Below are positions 9,843 through 18,600 of a DNA stretch of 64,000 nucleotides, piece by piece; position 1 is the first letter of the stretch, and each line of letters opens with the position of its first letter. The position numbers were made by a program, and so were the translations under genes. The notes under the pieces are model-generated. The model worked only from the letters and a program-made list of their open reading frames with translations, had not been told where the DNA came from and did not search any database. The DNA is from Ensifer sp. IC3342 (GTDB lineage: Bacteria; Pseudomonadota; Alphaproteobacteria; Rhizobiales; Rhizobiaceae): the NCBI RefSeq assembly GCF_020193655.1, contig NZ_JADYVE010000002.1, positions 496,001 to 560,000 of the forward strand. Reading direction: 5' to 3'.

Positions 9843-10720
9843 TTCTGCCACCGTTCGGCGCGCATCCGCAGCCAGATATAAAGAATGTTGGAAATGCCGG
9901 TGATGACGATCATGCCGAGCGCCAGTGCATAACCGAGGTTCGGGTTATGCAGCACGTCGCCGCGGATCTGCGCATAGAGCAGGATCGGCACGATGTTGAG
10001 CGAACTGCCGGTGAGCGCGTAGGCCGTGGCGATTGCGCCGAAGGCGTTGGCGAAAAGCAGGAGTGTCGTGCCGAGCAGGCTCGGCCAGAGGATCGGCAGC
10101 GCCACCATGCGCCAGTATTGCCAAGTCGAGGCGCCAAGGATCTCGGATGCCTCGCGCCATTCCTTCTTCATGCCGTCGAGCGCCGGCGTCAGGATCAGCA
10201 CCATCAGCGGGATCTGGAAATACATGTAGGTGATGGTGAGGCCGAAGAAGCTCAGGAGGTTGAAGCCGGTCGAGTAGAGATTGAACCCGAACCAGTCGCG
10301 CAGGAAAACCGTCACGAGGCCGGTGCGGCCGAGCGTCGCCAGAAAGGCGAAGGCGAGCGGCACGCCGGCAAAGTTCGAGGCGACGCCGGAAAAGGTGAGA
10401 AGGCCGGAGCGGACCCAGGCAGGCACACCGCCGAGCACGATCGCCCAGGCGAGAAAGAAACCGATCAGCGCGCCGCCGAGCGAGGAGGCGACCGAGACCC
10501 GGATAGAGATCCAGTAGGCGGAGAGAATCGAGGGCGTGAAGAGATCGGCGATGTTCTTGAAAGTGAGTTCGCCCTCCGGCGTCAGAAAGGCGCCGGTCAC
10601 GAGATAGAGGGTCGGGACGATCAGGAACATCAGCGCGAAAATCATGAACGGCGCGATGCCGAGCCAATCGATAATCGCCCGCTTGCTGATCAGAGGTGCT
10701 GCGGCTGTTGTCGTGGTCAT
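9839..10720 (-). CDS. ABC transporter permease (first)
   Basis: A 293-residue PotB-like permease. It has an N-terminal transmembrane helix (WLGIAPFMIFALMFLIVPTL) and five further hydrophobic segments, with the conserved cytoplasmic loop REASEILGASTWQYWRMVALPILWPSL. I start at ATG 10720, which begins MTTTTAAAP just before the first helix; the open frame continues upstream but encodes an implausible Arg/Ser-rich leader overlapping the hairpin behind the binding-protein gene. It overlaps the next permease by 4 bp. Confidence 0.9.
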   Translation of the reverse strand: MTTTTAAAPLISKRAIIDWLGIAPFMIFALMFLIVPTLYLVTGAFLTPEGELTFKNIADLFTPSILSAYWISIRVSVASSLGGALIGFFLAWAIVLGGVPAWVRSGLLTFSGVASNFAGVPLAFAFLATLGRTGLVTVFLRDWFGFNLYSTGFNLLSFFGLTITYMYFQIPLMVLILTPALDGMKKEWREASEILGASTWQYWRMVALPILWPSLLGTTLLLFANAFGAIATAYALTGSSLNIVPILLYAQIRGDVLHNPNLGYALALGMIVITGISNILYIWLRMRAERWQK

Positions 10721-10749
10721 TGCGTTTCGGTCGTCCGCCGTCAAGGGAA

Positions 10750-10779
10750 GCCTCCCCGCCACGCGTGCGGAGGGGAGGC
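10750..10779. terminator. Intercistronic hairpin after binding-protein gene
   Basis: An 8-bp GC-rich stem (GCCTCCCC / GGGGAGGC) with an extendable inner stem lies in the 70-bp gap between the binding-protein stop and the first permease start. There is no U-run, so it is more likely an mRNA-stabilising or attenuating structure that keeps the binding protein in excess than a full terminator. Confidence 0.55.
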
Positions 10780-10790
10780 CGATCTTCTGA

Positions 10791-11894
10791 TTACTGCACG
10801 TTGGCGCCGACGACGCTATCCCACTTGGTGGTGATTGCCGTCTTGCCGGCCTCCTGCTCTTCGAGCGTCGGGAAGACGGCCTTTTCATAGGCCGCTGCCG
10901 GCGGCAGCTTGTCGAGCATCTCCTGCGGGATCTTGCCGTTCTTGGCGAGATCGTTGAAGCGGATCGGGTGGCAATAGCCCTTCAGCCAACCGAGCTGACC
11001 TTCGTCGGAATAGAGGTATTCCATCCAAAGCTTGGCGGCATTCGGATGGGGTGCGAAGGCCGAGATTGCCTGGACGTAGACGCCGGCGACGACGCCCGAA
11101 GCCGGAACGACGACCTCGACCGGCGGGTTGCCGTTCAGGCTGTCGCGCCAGGAGAGGCCGTTATAGTCCCAGGCGATGATGATCGGGGTGGAGCCTTGCG
11201 CGAGCGAGGCGGACTTGCCGATCACCGGAACGAAGTTGCCGGCCTTGTTGACCTCGGCGAAGAAAGCGAGGCCAGCCTCGCCGGCCTTGGCTGCGTCCTT
11301 CTCACCGGCGGAAAGGCCGGCGGCGTAGACGGCCTGGACGGCCTGGTTGGACGCGCGCGGATCGCCGGCGAGCGCGACCGCATTCGCATAGTCCGGCTTC
11401 TTAAGGTCGGCCCAGTCCTTCGGCACGTCCTTGACGATGTCGGTGTTCACCACGAACGAGAGAACGCCGTAATAGTCGCCATACCAGTAGCCTTCGGCGT
11501 CCTTGGCGCTATCCGGGATCGTGTCCCAGGTCGAGACCTTGTAAGGCTGGATCAGGCCTTCGGCCTTCGCCGACGGACCGAAGGACAGCCCGACGTCGAT
11601 CACGTCCGGTGCCTGCGGGCCGGTGTTGCCCTTGTTGGCCTTGATGGCTTCGATTTCGTCACCCGAACCGGCGTCCGGGTTCAGTTCGTTGACTTCGATG
11701 CCGTACTTGGCCTTGAAGCCCGCAATAACGTCGCCGTAACCGCACCAGGTGTGCGGAAGCGCGATCGTGGTCAGCGTGCCTTCCTTCTTGGCGGCGGCGA
11801 TAAGCTCCTCGCTCGGCTCGGCGACGGCGATGGCCGACGTTGCGAGCAGCATGGCAGTGGAAAGCGAGAGCAGGCGTTGAGTCTTTGAAATCAC
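10791..11894 (-). CDS. Periplasmic substrate-binding protein of ABC importer
   Basis: A 367-residue precursor. A signal peptide of about 25 residues (KTQRLLSLSTAMLLATSAIAVA) is followed by a family-1 solute-binding fold (EGTLTTIALPHTWCGYGDVIAGF, then APDVIDVGLSFGPSAKAEGLI, and FAPHPNAAKLWMEYLYSDEGQ near the end). The last feature is common in PotD, iron-binding and phosphonate-binding proteins. The GTG at 11894 is chosen because a strong AAGGAG lies 8 bases upstream. It is first in the operon with two permeases and an ATPase. The ligand cannot be deduced; an amine or amino-alcohol-related compound is suggested only by the neighbouring enzymes. Confidence 0.88.
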   Translation of the reverse strand: MISKTQRLLSLSTAMLLATSAIAVAEPSEELIAAAKKEGTLTTIALPHTWCGYGDVIAGFKAKYGIEVNELNPDAGSGDEIEAIKANKGNTGPQAPDVIDVGLSFGPSAKAEGLIQPYKVSTWDTIPDSAKDAEGYWYGDYYGVLSFVVNTDIVKDVPKDWADLKKPDYANAVALAGDPRASNQAVQAVYAAGLSAGEKDAAKAGEAGLAFFAEVNKAGNFVPVIGKSASLAQGSTPIIIAWDYNGLSWRDSLNGNPPVEVVVPASGVVAGVYVQAISAFAPHPNAAKLWMEYLYSDEGQLGWLKGYCHPIRFNDLAKNGKIPQEMLDKLPPAAAYEKAVFPTLEEQEAGKTAITTKWDSVVGANVQ

Positions 11895-12087
11895 TGACGT
11901 TCTCCTTATGTGCTTTCGTTCGTTGTAATTTTCGGCGATGCTGTTAATGAGACGCGATGAAACCTGTGTGACAGGCTCTGTCCCGTTCGCGCCATACGTG
12001 TCGGTCGCTGGACGGCGGTCGCCCCGGTTTGCACAGCAGCCGCTGGTACCTTGTGAAGCTTGGTTCATAAGCACAGCCGGTTCCTCC

Positions 12088-12945
12088 CTAGACCGGCCTG
12101 CGGAAGATGCGCGTCGAATCGAACAGGCCTTCAAGCATCTTCATCCGGTCCCGTGTCTCGTCCCAGGTCATGTTCTGCACGGCTTCGATCAGCGCCTCGA
12201 CGAGAAAGAGCAGCATGACCGAACTATCCCAGGCCGAGGGCGCTTCGATCTGCGCGCGGAAGACCTTGGAAGAGGACTTGGCGACCGGCGAACCCCACTG
12301 GTCGGTGAAGAGGACGATTTCGACGCCCCGATCACGGGCGAAGCGGGCAAGCGTTTCCATTTCCTGTTCGTACCGGCGGATATCGAACAGGATCAGAACG
12401 TCGCCCTGCCTCATGTCCAAGACGTAGTGCGGCCAGGAACTCGGGTTCGCGGCGATCTGAGTAACGCCGGTGCGGATGACCTGGAGATGGGTGAAGAAGT
12501 AGTCCGCAATCGACCGAGTGATGCGCCCGCCGGCGAGATAGATATTGCGCTTGCGATCGGCGATCAGGGTGGCGGTTTGGTCGAATTCGCGCGGTTCTAT
12601 CTGGGACAGCGTCTGGCGCATGTTTCCCATGACCGCGTCGGCGAACCGGTTGAGTGTGTGCGTGCCGGGGGCGCTGGCGGCCCAGCGATCATGCTTGGCG
12701 ATCGGATTGGAAATCGTCGCCTCGAGCTCCTGGTGGAGCCTTGACTGAAAGTCCGGAAATCCGCGGAAGCCCAGCTTCTGGACCATGCGCGCCACGGTTG
12801 GCGTCGAAACGCCGGCGTTCTCGGCGACCGTCGTAATCGAACCGAGTCCGGAGACGGGATAGTTGTCGAGAAGTGTTTCCGCCAATCGCTTTTCGGCGCG
12901 CGTCAGCGCCGCGAAATGTGCGTTGATCACATCCGACACCGTCAT
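12088..12945 (-). CDS. RpiR-family transcriptional regulator (HTH plus SIS)
   Basis: About 285 residues. The N-terminal HTH_6 domain reads FAALTRAEKRLAETLLDNYPVSGLGSITTVAENAGVSTPTVARMVQKLGF, the standard RpiR pattern. The C-terminal half is a SIS domain (NIYLAGGRITRSIADYFFTHLQ, GDVLILFDIRRYEQEMETLARFARDRGVEIVLFTD), which normally senses a sugar phosphate or other small ligand. The start is uncertain: ATG 12945 begins at the domain boundary, whereas a TTG at 12966 has AGGGGC upstream. It lies between the ABC operon and the divergent catabolic genes, so it probably controls both. Confidence 0.87.
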   Translation of the reverse strand: MTVSDVINAHFAALTRAEKRLAETLLDNYPVSGLGSITTVAENAGVSTPTVARMVQKLGFRGFPDFQSRLHQELEATISNPIAKHDRWAASAPGTHTLNRFADAVMGNMRQTLSQIEPREFDQTATLIADRKRNIYLAGGRITRSIADYFFTHLQVIRTGVTQIAANPSSWPHYVLDMRQGDVLILFDIRRYEQEMETLARFARDRGVEIVLFTDQWGSPVAKSSSKVFRAQIEAPSAWDSSVMLLFLVEALIEAVQNMTWDETRDRMKMLEGLFDSTRIFRRPV

Positions 12946-13068
12946 GGATGCCGCTTTGCTGGTCAATGTCGTGCCCCTGAACTGGTCTGCGCCAGCTTGT
13001 GACGAATTAAACATCGCTGTGACAATCGGAGTCAATGAGCTTTTTGAAGAGATCGTTTCAGATTCTCG

Positions 13069-13102
13069 TTGACACTCCCCGATTCGTGAAGAATTCTCTT
13101 CA
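13069..13102 (+). promoter_or_regulatory. Candidate promoter and RpiR operator
   Basis: TTGACA at 13069-13074 could be a -35 element for the plus-strand genes. An inverted repeat TGAAGA-ATTC-TCTTCA (13087-13102) overlaps the expected -10 position. GAA...TTC symmetry fits operators of RpiR-type regulators. The assignment rests on position and symmetry only. Confidence 0.4.
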
Positions 13103-13125
13103 TTAAGAGCGTCTGACGAGGCAAT

Positions 13126-13914
13126 TTGGGGGTGCCGGTTTTGACGGGACTTTTGACGCAGGCAGAGGGCCATCCGGTCGCCATCGACAATGCGGACGGG
13201 AAGGGAGACTTCCTCTTCGTCTGCGAGCACGCGTCGCGCCTCCTGCCAGAGCGCCTGGGGACGCTGGGCCTTTCAAAAGATGCACTGGAGAGCCACATCG
13301 CCTGGGACCCCGGCGCGCTGGCGGTCGCCAGGCATCTTGCCGAGAGGCTCGATGGCACGCTCATCCATCAACGTTTTTCTCGCCTTGCCTATGACTGCAA
13401 TCGGCCGCCCGAGTCCGACGCGGCGATGCCGGCCGTCAGCGAAATCTACGAGGTGCCGGGCAACAGGGCGATGTCTGCCGCAGAACGGCAGGCGAGGGTG
13501 GAGGAGATCTATCTGCCGTTTCGTGATGCCGTGGCGCGGTTCGTGTCCGAACGCAAGGCCGCCGGGCGGCGCCTCGTCCTTGTCACCATGCACAGTTTCA
13601 CGCCCATCTATTTCGGCAACCCGCGCACCGTCGAAATCGGGATCCTGCACGATGCCGACAGCCGGCTTGCCGACCGCATGCTCGCGATCGCTACGGACGG
13701 AGAGGTCGCCTACGACATTCGCCGGAATGAGCCCTACGGGCCGGCGGACGGCGTTACGCACAGTCTGGTGGAATACGGCGTACGAAACGGCCTGCCGAAC
13801 GTGATGATCGAGATCAGAAACGATCTCATTCGAGACGAGATCAGCCAGAGGGTCATGGCTGATTATCTGGAGGGGCTGCTCGCAAAGAGCGCGGCCACCC
13901 TTCCGGCACGATAA
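13126..13914 (+). CDS. N-formylglutamate amidohydrolase family protein
   Basis: About 262 residues of the FGase (HutG-type) family, zinc-dependent amidohydrolases that release glutamate from N-formylglutamate. Family features visible: FLFVCEHASRLLPERLG near the N-terminus, DPGALAVARHLAERLDGTLIHQRFSRLAYDCNRPP, and LVTMHSFTPIYFG. No other histidine-utilisation gene is nearby. Instead it heads a plus-strand array with a permease, a glutamine-synthetase-like ligase and two dehydrogenases, so it might hydrolyse a gamma-glutamyl or other N-acyl amide in that pathway; this is inference. The start is uncertain among TTG 13126, GTG 13132 and TTG 13141. Confidence 0.85.
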   Translation: MGVPVLTGLLTQAEGHPVAIDNADGKGDFLFVCEHASRLLPERLGTLGLSKDALESHIAWDPGALAVARHLAERLDGTLIHQRFSRLAYDCNRPPESDAAMPAVSEIYEVPGNRAMSAAERQARVEEIYLPFRDAVARFVSERKAAGRRLVLVTMHSFTPIYFGNPRTVEIGILHDADSRLADRMLAIATDGEVAYDIRRNEPYGPADGVTHSLVEYGVRNGLPNVMIEIRNDLIRDEISQRVMADYLEGLLAKSAATLPAR

Positions 13915-14018
13915 GAAGACCCTGGGGAGCGGCAAAGCCGCGGTTCCGTTCCGATGGGAACGGTGTGATGGGGCCTCCTGCAATGTCGCGCGAGGTCATG
14001 GAGAAACAGGGGAAGAAG

Positions 14019-15566
14019 ATGTCAGACTATACCGATATCGATAAGAAGCAGGACATGCAGGTCCTGCATTCGATGGGCTACGCTCAGGAGCTCGAGCGGC
14101 GCATGAGCCAGTTCTCGAACTTCGCCGTGTCGTTCTCAATCATCTGCATTCTGTCGGGCGGCATCAACTCGCTGGCGCAAGCGACTTCCGGCGCCGGCGG
14201 CGCCTCGATCGGCATCGGCTGGCCGCTCGGATGCTTCATTTCGCTCGTCTTCGCCGTTGCCATGGCGCAGATCGGTTCGGCCTATCCGACCGCCGGCGGC
14301 CTCTATCACTGGGGCTCGATCCTCGGCAACCGCTTCACCGGCTGGCTGACCGCCTGGTTCAACCTGCTCGGCCTCGTCACGGTTCTCGGTGCTATCAACG
14401 TCGGCACCTATTACTTCTTCATGGGTTCGTTCGGGACGCCCTATCTCGGCCTCGAAGACACCACGACGACGCGCATTGTCTTCCTCGCGATCATCACCGG
14501 CCTGCAGGCGCTCGTGAACCACATGGGGATCGGGCTGACGGCGAAGCTCACCGACTTCTCGGGCTATCTGATCTTCGCGACCTCGATTCTGCTGGGCGTC
14601 GTCTGCCTTGCGGCGGCCGATACCTACGAGATCGGCAGGCTCTTCACCTTCTCAAACTATTCGGGCGAAGCGGGCGGCAATGTCTGGCCACAGACATCCG
14701 GAACCTGGGTGTTCCTGCTCGCACTGCTGCTTCCGATCTACACCATCACCGGTTATGATGCCTCGGCGCACACGTCGGAGGAGACGATTAAGGCCGCCCA
14801 TTCCGTTCCGCGCGGCATGGTCTCCTCCGTGCTCTGGTCGGCACTCTTCGGCTACATCATGCTGTGCGCCTTCGTGCTGATGATCCCGAACATGGACGAA
14901 GCGGCGAAGCAGGGCTGGAACGTGTTCTTCTGGGCGATGGACGCTCAGGTGAACCCGGTCATCAAGGACATCCTCTATCTCGCCATCTTCGTCAGCCAGT
15001 GGCTGTGCGGCCTGGCAACGGTAACTTCGGTCTCGCGCATGATTTTCGCCTTCTCGCGTGATGGCGGCCTGCCGGCCTCCAAGCCGCTTTCGAAGGTGAG
15101 CCCTACCTACCGCACGCCGGTTGCGGCGATCTGGACGGGTTCGATCCTCTCTGTGCTCTTCGTCTGGGGATCGTCGCTCGTCTCGATCGGCGAAACGCCA
15201 GTCTACACCATCGTCGTCTCCTGCACGGTTATCTTCCTGTTCTTCTCCTTCGTGATCCCGATCACGCTCGGCCTTTTCGCTTGGGGAACATCGAAGTGGG
15301 ACAAGATGGGTCCCTGGAATCTCGGCGAGGGCATGTTCAAGCTCTTCGCGATCCTGTCGATCATCGCGATGGTGCTGATCTTCGTCATCGGCATTCAACC
15401 GCCGAACGATTGGGCGCTCTACATCACTGTCGGCTTCCTGATCGTGACCGGCATCGTCTGGTTCGGTTTCGAGAGCCGCCGGTTCCGTGGGCCGCCGATC
15501 GGCGAGGAAGTTGCGCGCCGCCAGGCAGAAATCGCCGCAGCCGAAAAGGCCGTCGGGGAAGCTTGA
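14019..15566 (+). CDS. APC-superfamily amino acid/amine permease
   Basis: A 515-residue inner-membrane transporter with about twelve hydrophobic segments. The start of helix 1 (SNFAVSFSIICILSGGINSLAQATSGAGG) and the YPTAGGLYHWGSILG region resemble the amino acid/choline (ACT) branch of the APC superfamily, which includes GABA and choline permeases. The ATG at 14019 has AGGGGAAG just upstream and is preferred over ATGs at 13965 and 13998. It precedes the glutamine-synthetase-like gene by 93 bp and probably delivers that enzyme's amine substrate. Confidence 0.88.
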   Translation: MSDYTDIDKKQDMQVLHSMGYAQELERRMSQFSNFAVSFSIICILSGGINSLAQATSGAGGASIGIGWPLGCFISLVFAVAMAQIGSAYPTAGGLYHWGSILGNRFTGWLTAWFNLLGLVTVLGAINVGTYYFFMGSFGTPYLGLEDTTTTRIVFLAIITGLQALVNHMGIGLTAKLTDFSGYLIFATSILLGVVCLAAADTYEIGRLFTFSNYSGEAGGNVWPQTSGTWVFLLALLLPIYTITGYDASAHTSEETIKAAHSVPRGMVSSVLWSALFGYIMLCAFVLMIPNMDEAAKQGWNVFFWAMDAQVNPVIKDILYLAIFVSQWLCGLATVTSVSRMIFAFSRDGGLPASKPLSKVSPTYRTPVAAIWTGSILSVLFVWGSSLVSIGETPVYTIVVSCTVIFLFFSFVIPITLGLFAWGTSKWDKMGPWNLGEGMFKLFAILSIIAMVLIFVIGIQPPNDWALYITVGFLIVTGIVWFGFESRRFRGPPIGEEVARRQAEIAAAEKAVGEA

Positions 15567-15659
15567 TCAAACAACAAGAGGGCGGGCCGCGACTGCGGCT
15601 TCCGCCTCATTTTTTGCGGCCACGGGAACGGCCGTACCGAAACATGGGATGACACTTTC

Positions 15660-17024
15660 ATGAGCTATTCGTTCGAGGAACTGAAAGAGGATGTGGCCGA
15701 AGGCCACATCGACACGGTGCTCGCCTGCCAGGTGGACATGCAGGGGCGCCTGATGGGCAAGCGCTTCCATGCGGAATATTTCGTCGAAAGCGCATGGAAG
15801 GAAACGCATAGCTGCAACTATCTGCTTGCGACCGACCTCGAGATGGAGACGGTCTCCGGCTACAAGGCGACGAGCTGGGAGAAGGGTTACGGCGACTATA
15901 CGATGAGGCCGGATCTTGCGACGCTCCGGCGCATTCCGTGGCTCGAAGGTACGGCGCTGGTGCTCTGCGACGTGCTCGACCACCACACGCACGAAGAGGT
16001 GCCGCATTCGCCCCGGGCGATCCTCAAGAAGCAGATCGCGCGCCTCGAGGCGATGGGTCTCAAGGCCTTCATGGCGAGCGAGCTCGAATTCTTCCTCTTC
16101 GACCAATCCTACGACGATGCGCGCCAGTCCGGCTATCGCGACCTGCAGCTCGCCAGCGGCTACAACGAGGACTACCACATCTTCCAGACGACCAAGGAAG
16201 AGGACGTGATGCGGGCGATCCGCAATGGTCTTCAGGGGGCCGGCATCCCGGTCGAAAATTCCAAGGGCGAGGCCTCGGCCGGCCAGGAGGAAATCAACGT
16301 CCGCTATGCCGATGCTCTGACCATGGCCGACCGCCATGCGATCATCAAGAACGGCTGCAAGGAAATCGCCTGGCAGCGCGGCAAGGCCATCACCTTCCTC
16401 GCCAAGTGGAACTATTCGGCCGCCGGCTCCTCCTCGCATATCCACCAATCGCTCTGGAGCACCGACGGGGAGACGCCGCTCTTCTTCGATAAGAGCGCGC
16501 GCTACGGCATGTCCGAGCTGATGCGGCACTATGTGGCCGGTCTTCTGACCCATGCGAGCGAGATCACTTATTTCCTCGCGCCTTACATCAACTCCTACAA
16601 ACGCTTCATGGCGGGCACCTTCGCGCCCACCAAGGCGATCTGGAGCAAGGACAATCGCACCGCCGGCTATCGCCTCTGCGGCGAGGACACCAAGGCGATC
16701 CGCATCGAATGCCGCGTCGGCGGTTCCGACCTCAACCCGTACCTGGCCTTTGCCGCTTTGATCGCCGCCGGCATTTCCGGCATTGAAGGCAAGATGGAAC
16801 TCGAAGCGCCGTTCGTCGGCGATGCCTATCACGGCAAGGACATACGCGAGATCCCGCATACGCTGAGGGATGCGACCGAGGCGCTGACCAGTTCGAAGAT
16901 GTTACGCGCCGCCTTCGGCGATGACGTCATCGACCACTATACCCGCGCGGCACGCTGGGAGCAGGAGGAATATGACCGGCGCGTGACCGACTGGGAGGTC
17001 GCGCGCGGTTTCGAAAGGGCGTAA
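15660..17024 (+). CDS. Glutamine-synthetase-like gamma-glutamyl-amine ligase
   Basis: A 454-residue member of the glutamine synthetase superfamily. It shows an N-terminal beta-grasp region (TVLACQVDMQGRLMGKRF), the metal-binding ELEFFLF, SKGEASAGQEEINVRYADAL, the ATP-site AAGSSSHIHQSLW, NSYKRFMAGTFAPTKAIW, and CRVGGSDLNPYLAFAALIAAG. Length and motifs fit PuuA/GlnA4-type ligases that join glutamate to putrescine, ethanolamine or other amines rather than to ammonia; there is no adenylylation-site Tyr motif like that of GlnA. Flanking permease, aldehyde dehydrogenase and alcohol dehydrogenase genes support a catabolic role. The amine substrate is unknown. Confidence 0.85.
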   Translation: MSYSFEELKEDVAEGHIDTVLACQVDMQGRLMGKRFHAEYFVESAWKETHSCNYLLATDLEMETVSGYKATSWEKGYGDYTMRPDLATLRRIPWLEGTALVLCDVLDHHTHEEVPHSPRAILKKQIARLEAMGLKAFMASELEFFLFDQSYDDARQSGYRDLQLASGYNEDYHIFQTTKEEDVMRAIRNGLQGAGIPVENSKGEASAGQEEINVRYADALTMADRHAIIKNGCKEIAWQRGKAITFLAKWNYSAAGSSSHIHQSLWSTDGETPLFFDKSARYGMSELMRHYVAGLLTHASEITYFLAPYINSYKRFMAGTFAPTKAIWSKDNRTAGYRLCGEDTKAIRIECRVGGSDLNPYLAFAALIAAGISGIEGKMELEAPFVGDAYHGKDIREIPHTLRDATEALTSSKMLRAAFGDDVIDHYTRAARWEQEEYDRRVTDWEVARGFERA

Positions 17025-17033
17025 GAATTTCCC

Positions 17034-17063
17034 TCCCACCCCCTCTCCACAAGGGGGAGGGGC
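17034..17063. repeat. C/G-rich hairpin repeat
   Basis: The 190-bp gap between the ligase and aldehyde dehydrogenase genes begins with a C-tract then G-tract hairpin (CCCCCTC ... AAGGGGGAGGGG). This type of short repeat is common between rhizobial genes. Another C-rich then G-rich pair follows at about 17140-17179. It could stall transcription, but there is no U-tail. Confidence 0.45.
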
Positions 17064-17214
17064 TTCCCTGGCGCGGCGCCTCGCCTGAGCCGTCGCCACT
17101 TGCGGAGACATCGGGTTGGACGAGGCTATGCCATCCGCACCCCCTCCTTCTTGTGCCGCGGGGAAAAAACGGGGAGGGGAAAATTCAATTGAAAGCAAAA
17201 GCAGGATGACGATC

Positions 17215-18600
17215 ATGACGATGATCAAATGCATTTCCCCGGTGAACGGCGAAGTCTATGCCGAGCGCCCCGCAATGCCGCTGGAACTCGCCAGACAGGC
17301 CGTGGCCCATGCGCGTCTGGCGCAGAAAAACTGGGCAAAGCGCCCGATCGAGGAGCGCGTCAAGCTCGTGCTCGCGGGCGTCGCGCGGCTGAACGAGATG
17401 GTCGACGAGGTCGTGCCCGAGCTTGCCTGGCAGATGGGCCGGCCGGTGCGCTATGGCGGCGAGTTCAAGGGCTTCAACGAGCGTTCCAACTATGTCGCCT
17501 CGATCGCCGCCGATGCGCTGAAGCCGATCATTGTCGAAGAGAGCGACCGCTTCGAGCGGCGCATCGAGCGCGAGCCGCATGGCGTCGTCTTCGTCATCGC
17601 ACCGTGGAACTACCCTTACATGACCGCGATCAATACGGTCGCCCCGGCGCTGATGGCCGGCAACACGGTCATCATCAAGCATGCGAGCCAGACGATCCTT
17701 GTCGGCGAACGCATGGTGCGCGCCTTCATCGAGGCGGGCGTTCCGGCGGATGTGTTCCAGAACCTTTTCCTCGATCACGACACGACGGCGGCGCTGATTG
17801 CCTCCAAGAGCTTCGACTTCATCAATTTCACCGGCTCGGTCGAAGGGGGGCGCTCGATCGAACGAGCCGCAGCCGGAACCTTCACCGGCCTTGGCCTCGA
17901 GCTTGGCGGCAAGGACCCCGGCTATGTGATGGAGGACGCGGATCCCGACGCCGCTGTCGACACGCTGATGGACGGCGCAACCTACAATTCCGGCCAGTGC
18001 TGCTGCGGCATCGAGCGCATCTATGTGCACGAATCGCTCTACGACGCATTTGTCGAGAAATCGGTTGCCTGGGTTTCCAACTACAAGCTCGGCAATCCGC
18101 TCGATCCGGAGACGACGCTGGGGCCCATGGCCAACAAGCGCTTTGCCGCAACAGTGCGCCGCCAGATCGCCGATGCCGTTTCGAAGGGCGCCAAGGCGCT
18201 GATCGATCCCAAGCTTTTCCCGCAGGATGACGGCGGCGCCTATCTCGCGCCGCAGATCCTCGTCGATGTCGATCATTCGATGGAATTCATGCGCGAGGAA
18301 ACCTTCGGGCCGGCGGTCGGCATCATGAAGGTGAAGAACGACGCCGAGGCGATCGAACTGATGAACGATTGCCAGTATGGCTTGACCGTTTCGCTCTGGA
18401 CGAAAGACGCCGAACGCGCGTCCCGCATCGGCCGTGATCTCGAAACCGGTACCGTCTTCATGAACCGCGCCGACTATCTCGACCCGGCGCTTTGCTGGAC
18501 GGGGGTCAAAGAAACGGGCCGCGGCGGTTCTCTTTCGATCCTCGGCTTCCACAATCTCACCCGCCCGAAATCCTATCACCTGAAGAAAGTAACCGCATGA
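17215..18600 (+). CDS. NAD(P)-dependent aldehyde dehydrogenase
   Basis: A 461-residue aldehyde dehydrogenase that oxidises an aldehyde to the acid. The nucleotide-binding APWNYP is near residue 130, the general base Glu is in LELGGKDPGYV (about 229), and the catalytic Cys is in NSGQCCCGIER (GQxC, about 263), followed by EETFGPAVG. Start choice is among clustered ATGs at 17206, 17215 and 17221; 17215 has the best spacing from AGGA. It overlaps the alcohol dehydrogenase gene by 4 bp (ATGA), so the two are translationally coupled. Paired with an alcohol dehydrogenase it could convert a hydroxyl group to a carboxylate via the aldehyde. Confidence 0.92.
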   Translation: MTMIKCISPVNGEVYAERPAMPLELARQAVAHARLAQKNWAKRPIEERVKLVLAGVARLNEMVDEVVPELAWQMGRPVRYGGEFKGFNERSNYVASIAADALKPIIVEESDRFERRIEREPHGVVFVIAPWNYPYMTAINTVAPALMAGNTVIIKHASQTILVGERMVRAFIEAGVPADVFQNLFLDHDTTAALIASKSFDFINFTGSVEGGRSIERAAAGTFTGLGLELGGKDPGYVMEDADPDAAVDTLMDGATYNSGQCCCGIERIYVHESLYDAFVEKSVAWVSNYKLGNPLDPETTLGPMANKRFAATVRRQIADAVSKGAKALIDPKLFPQDDGGAYLAPQILVDVDHSMEFMREETFGPAVGIMKVKNDAEAIELMNDCQYGLTVSLWTKDAERASRIGRDLETGTVFMNRADYLDPALCWTGVKETGRGGSLSILGFHNLTRPKSYHLKKVTA

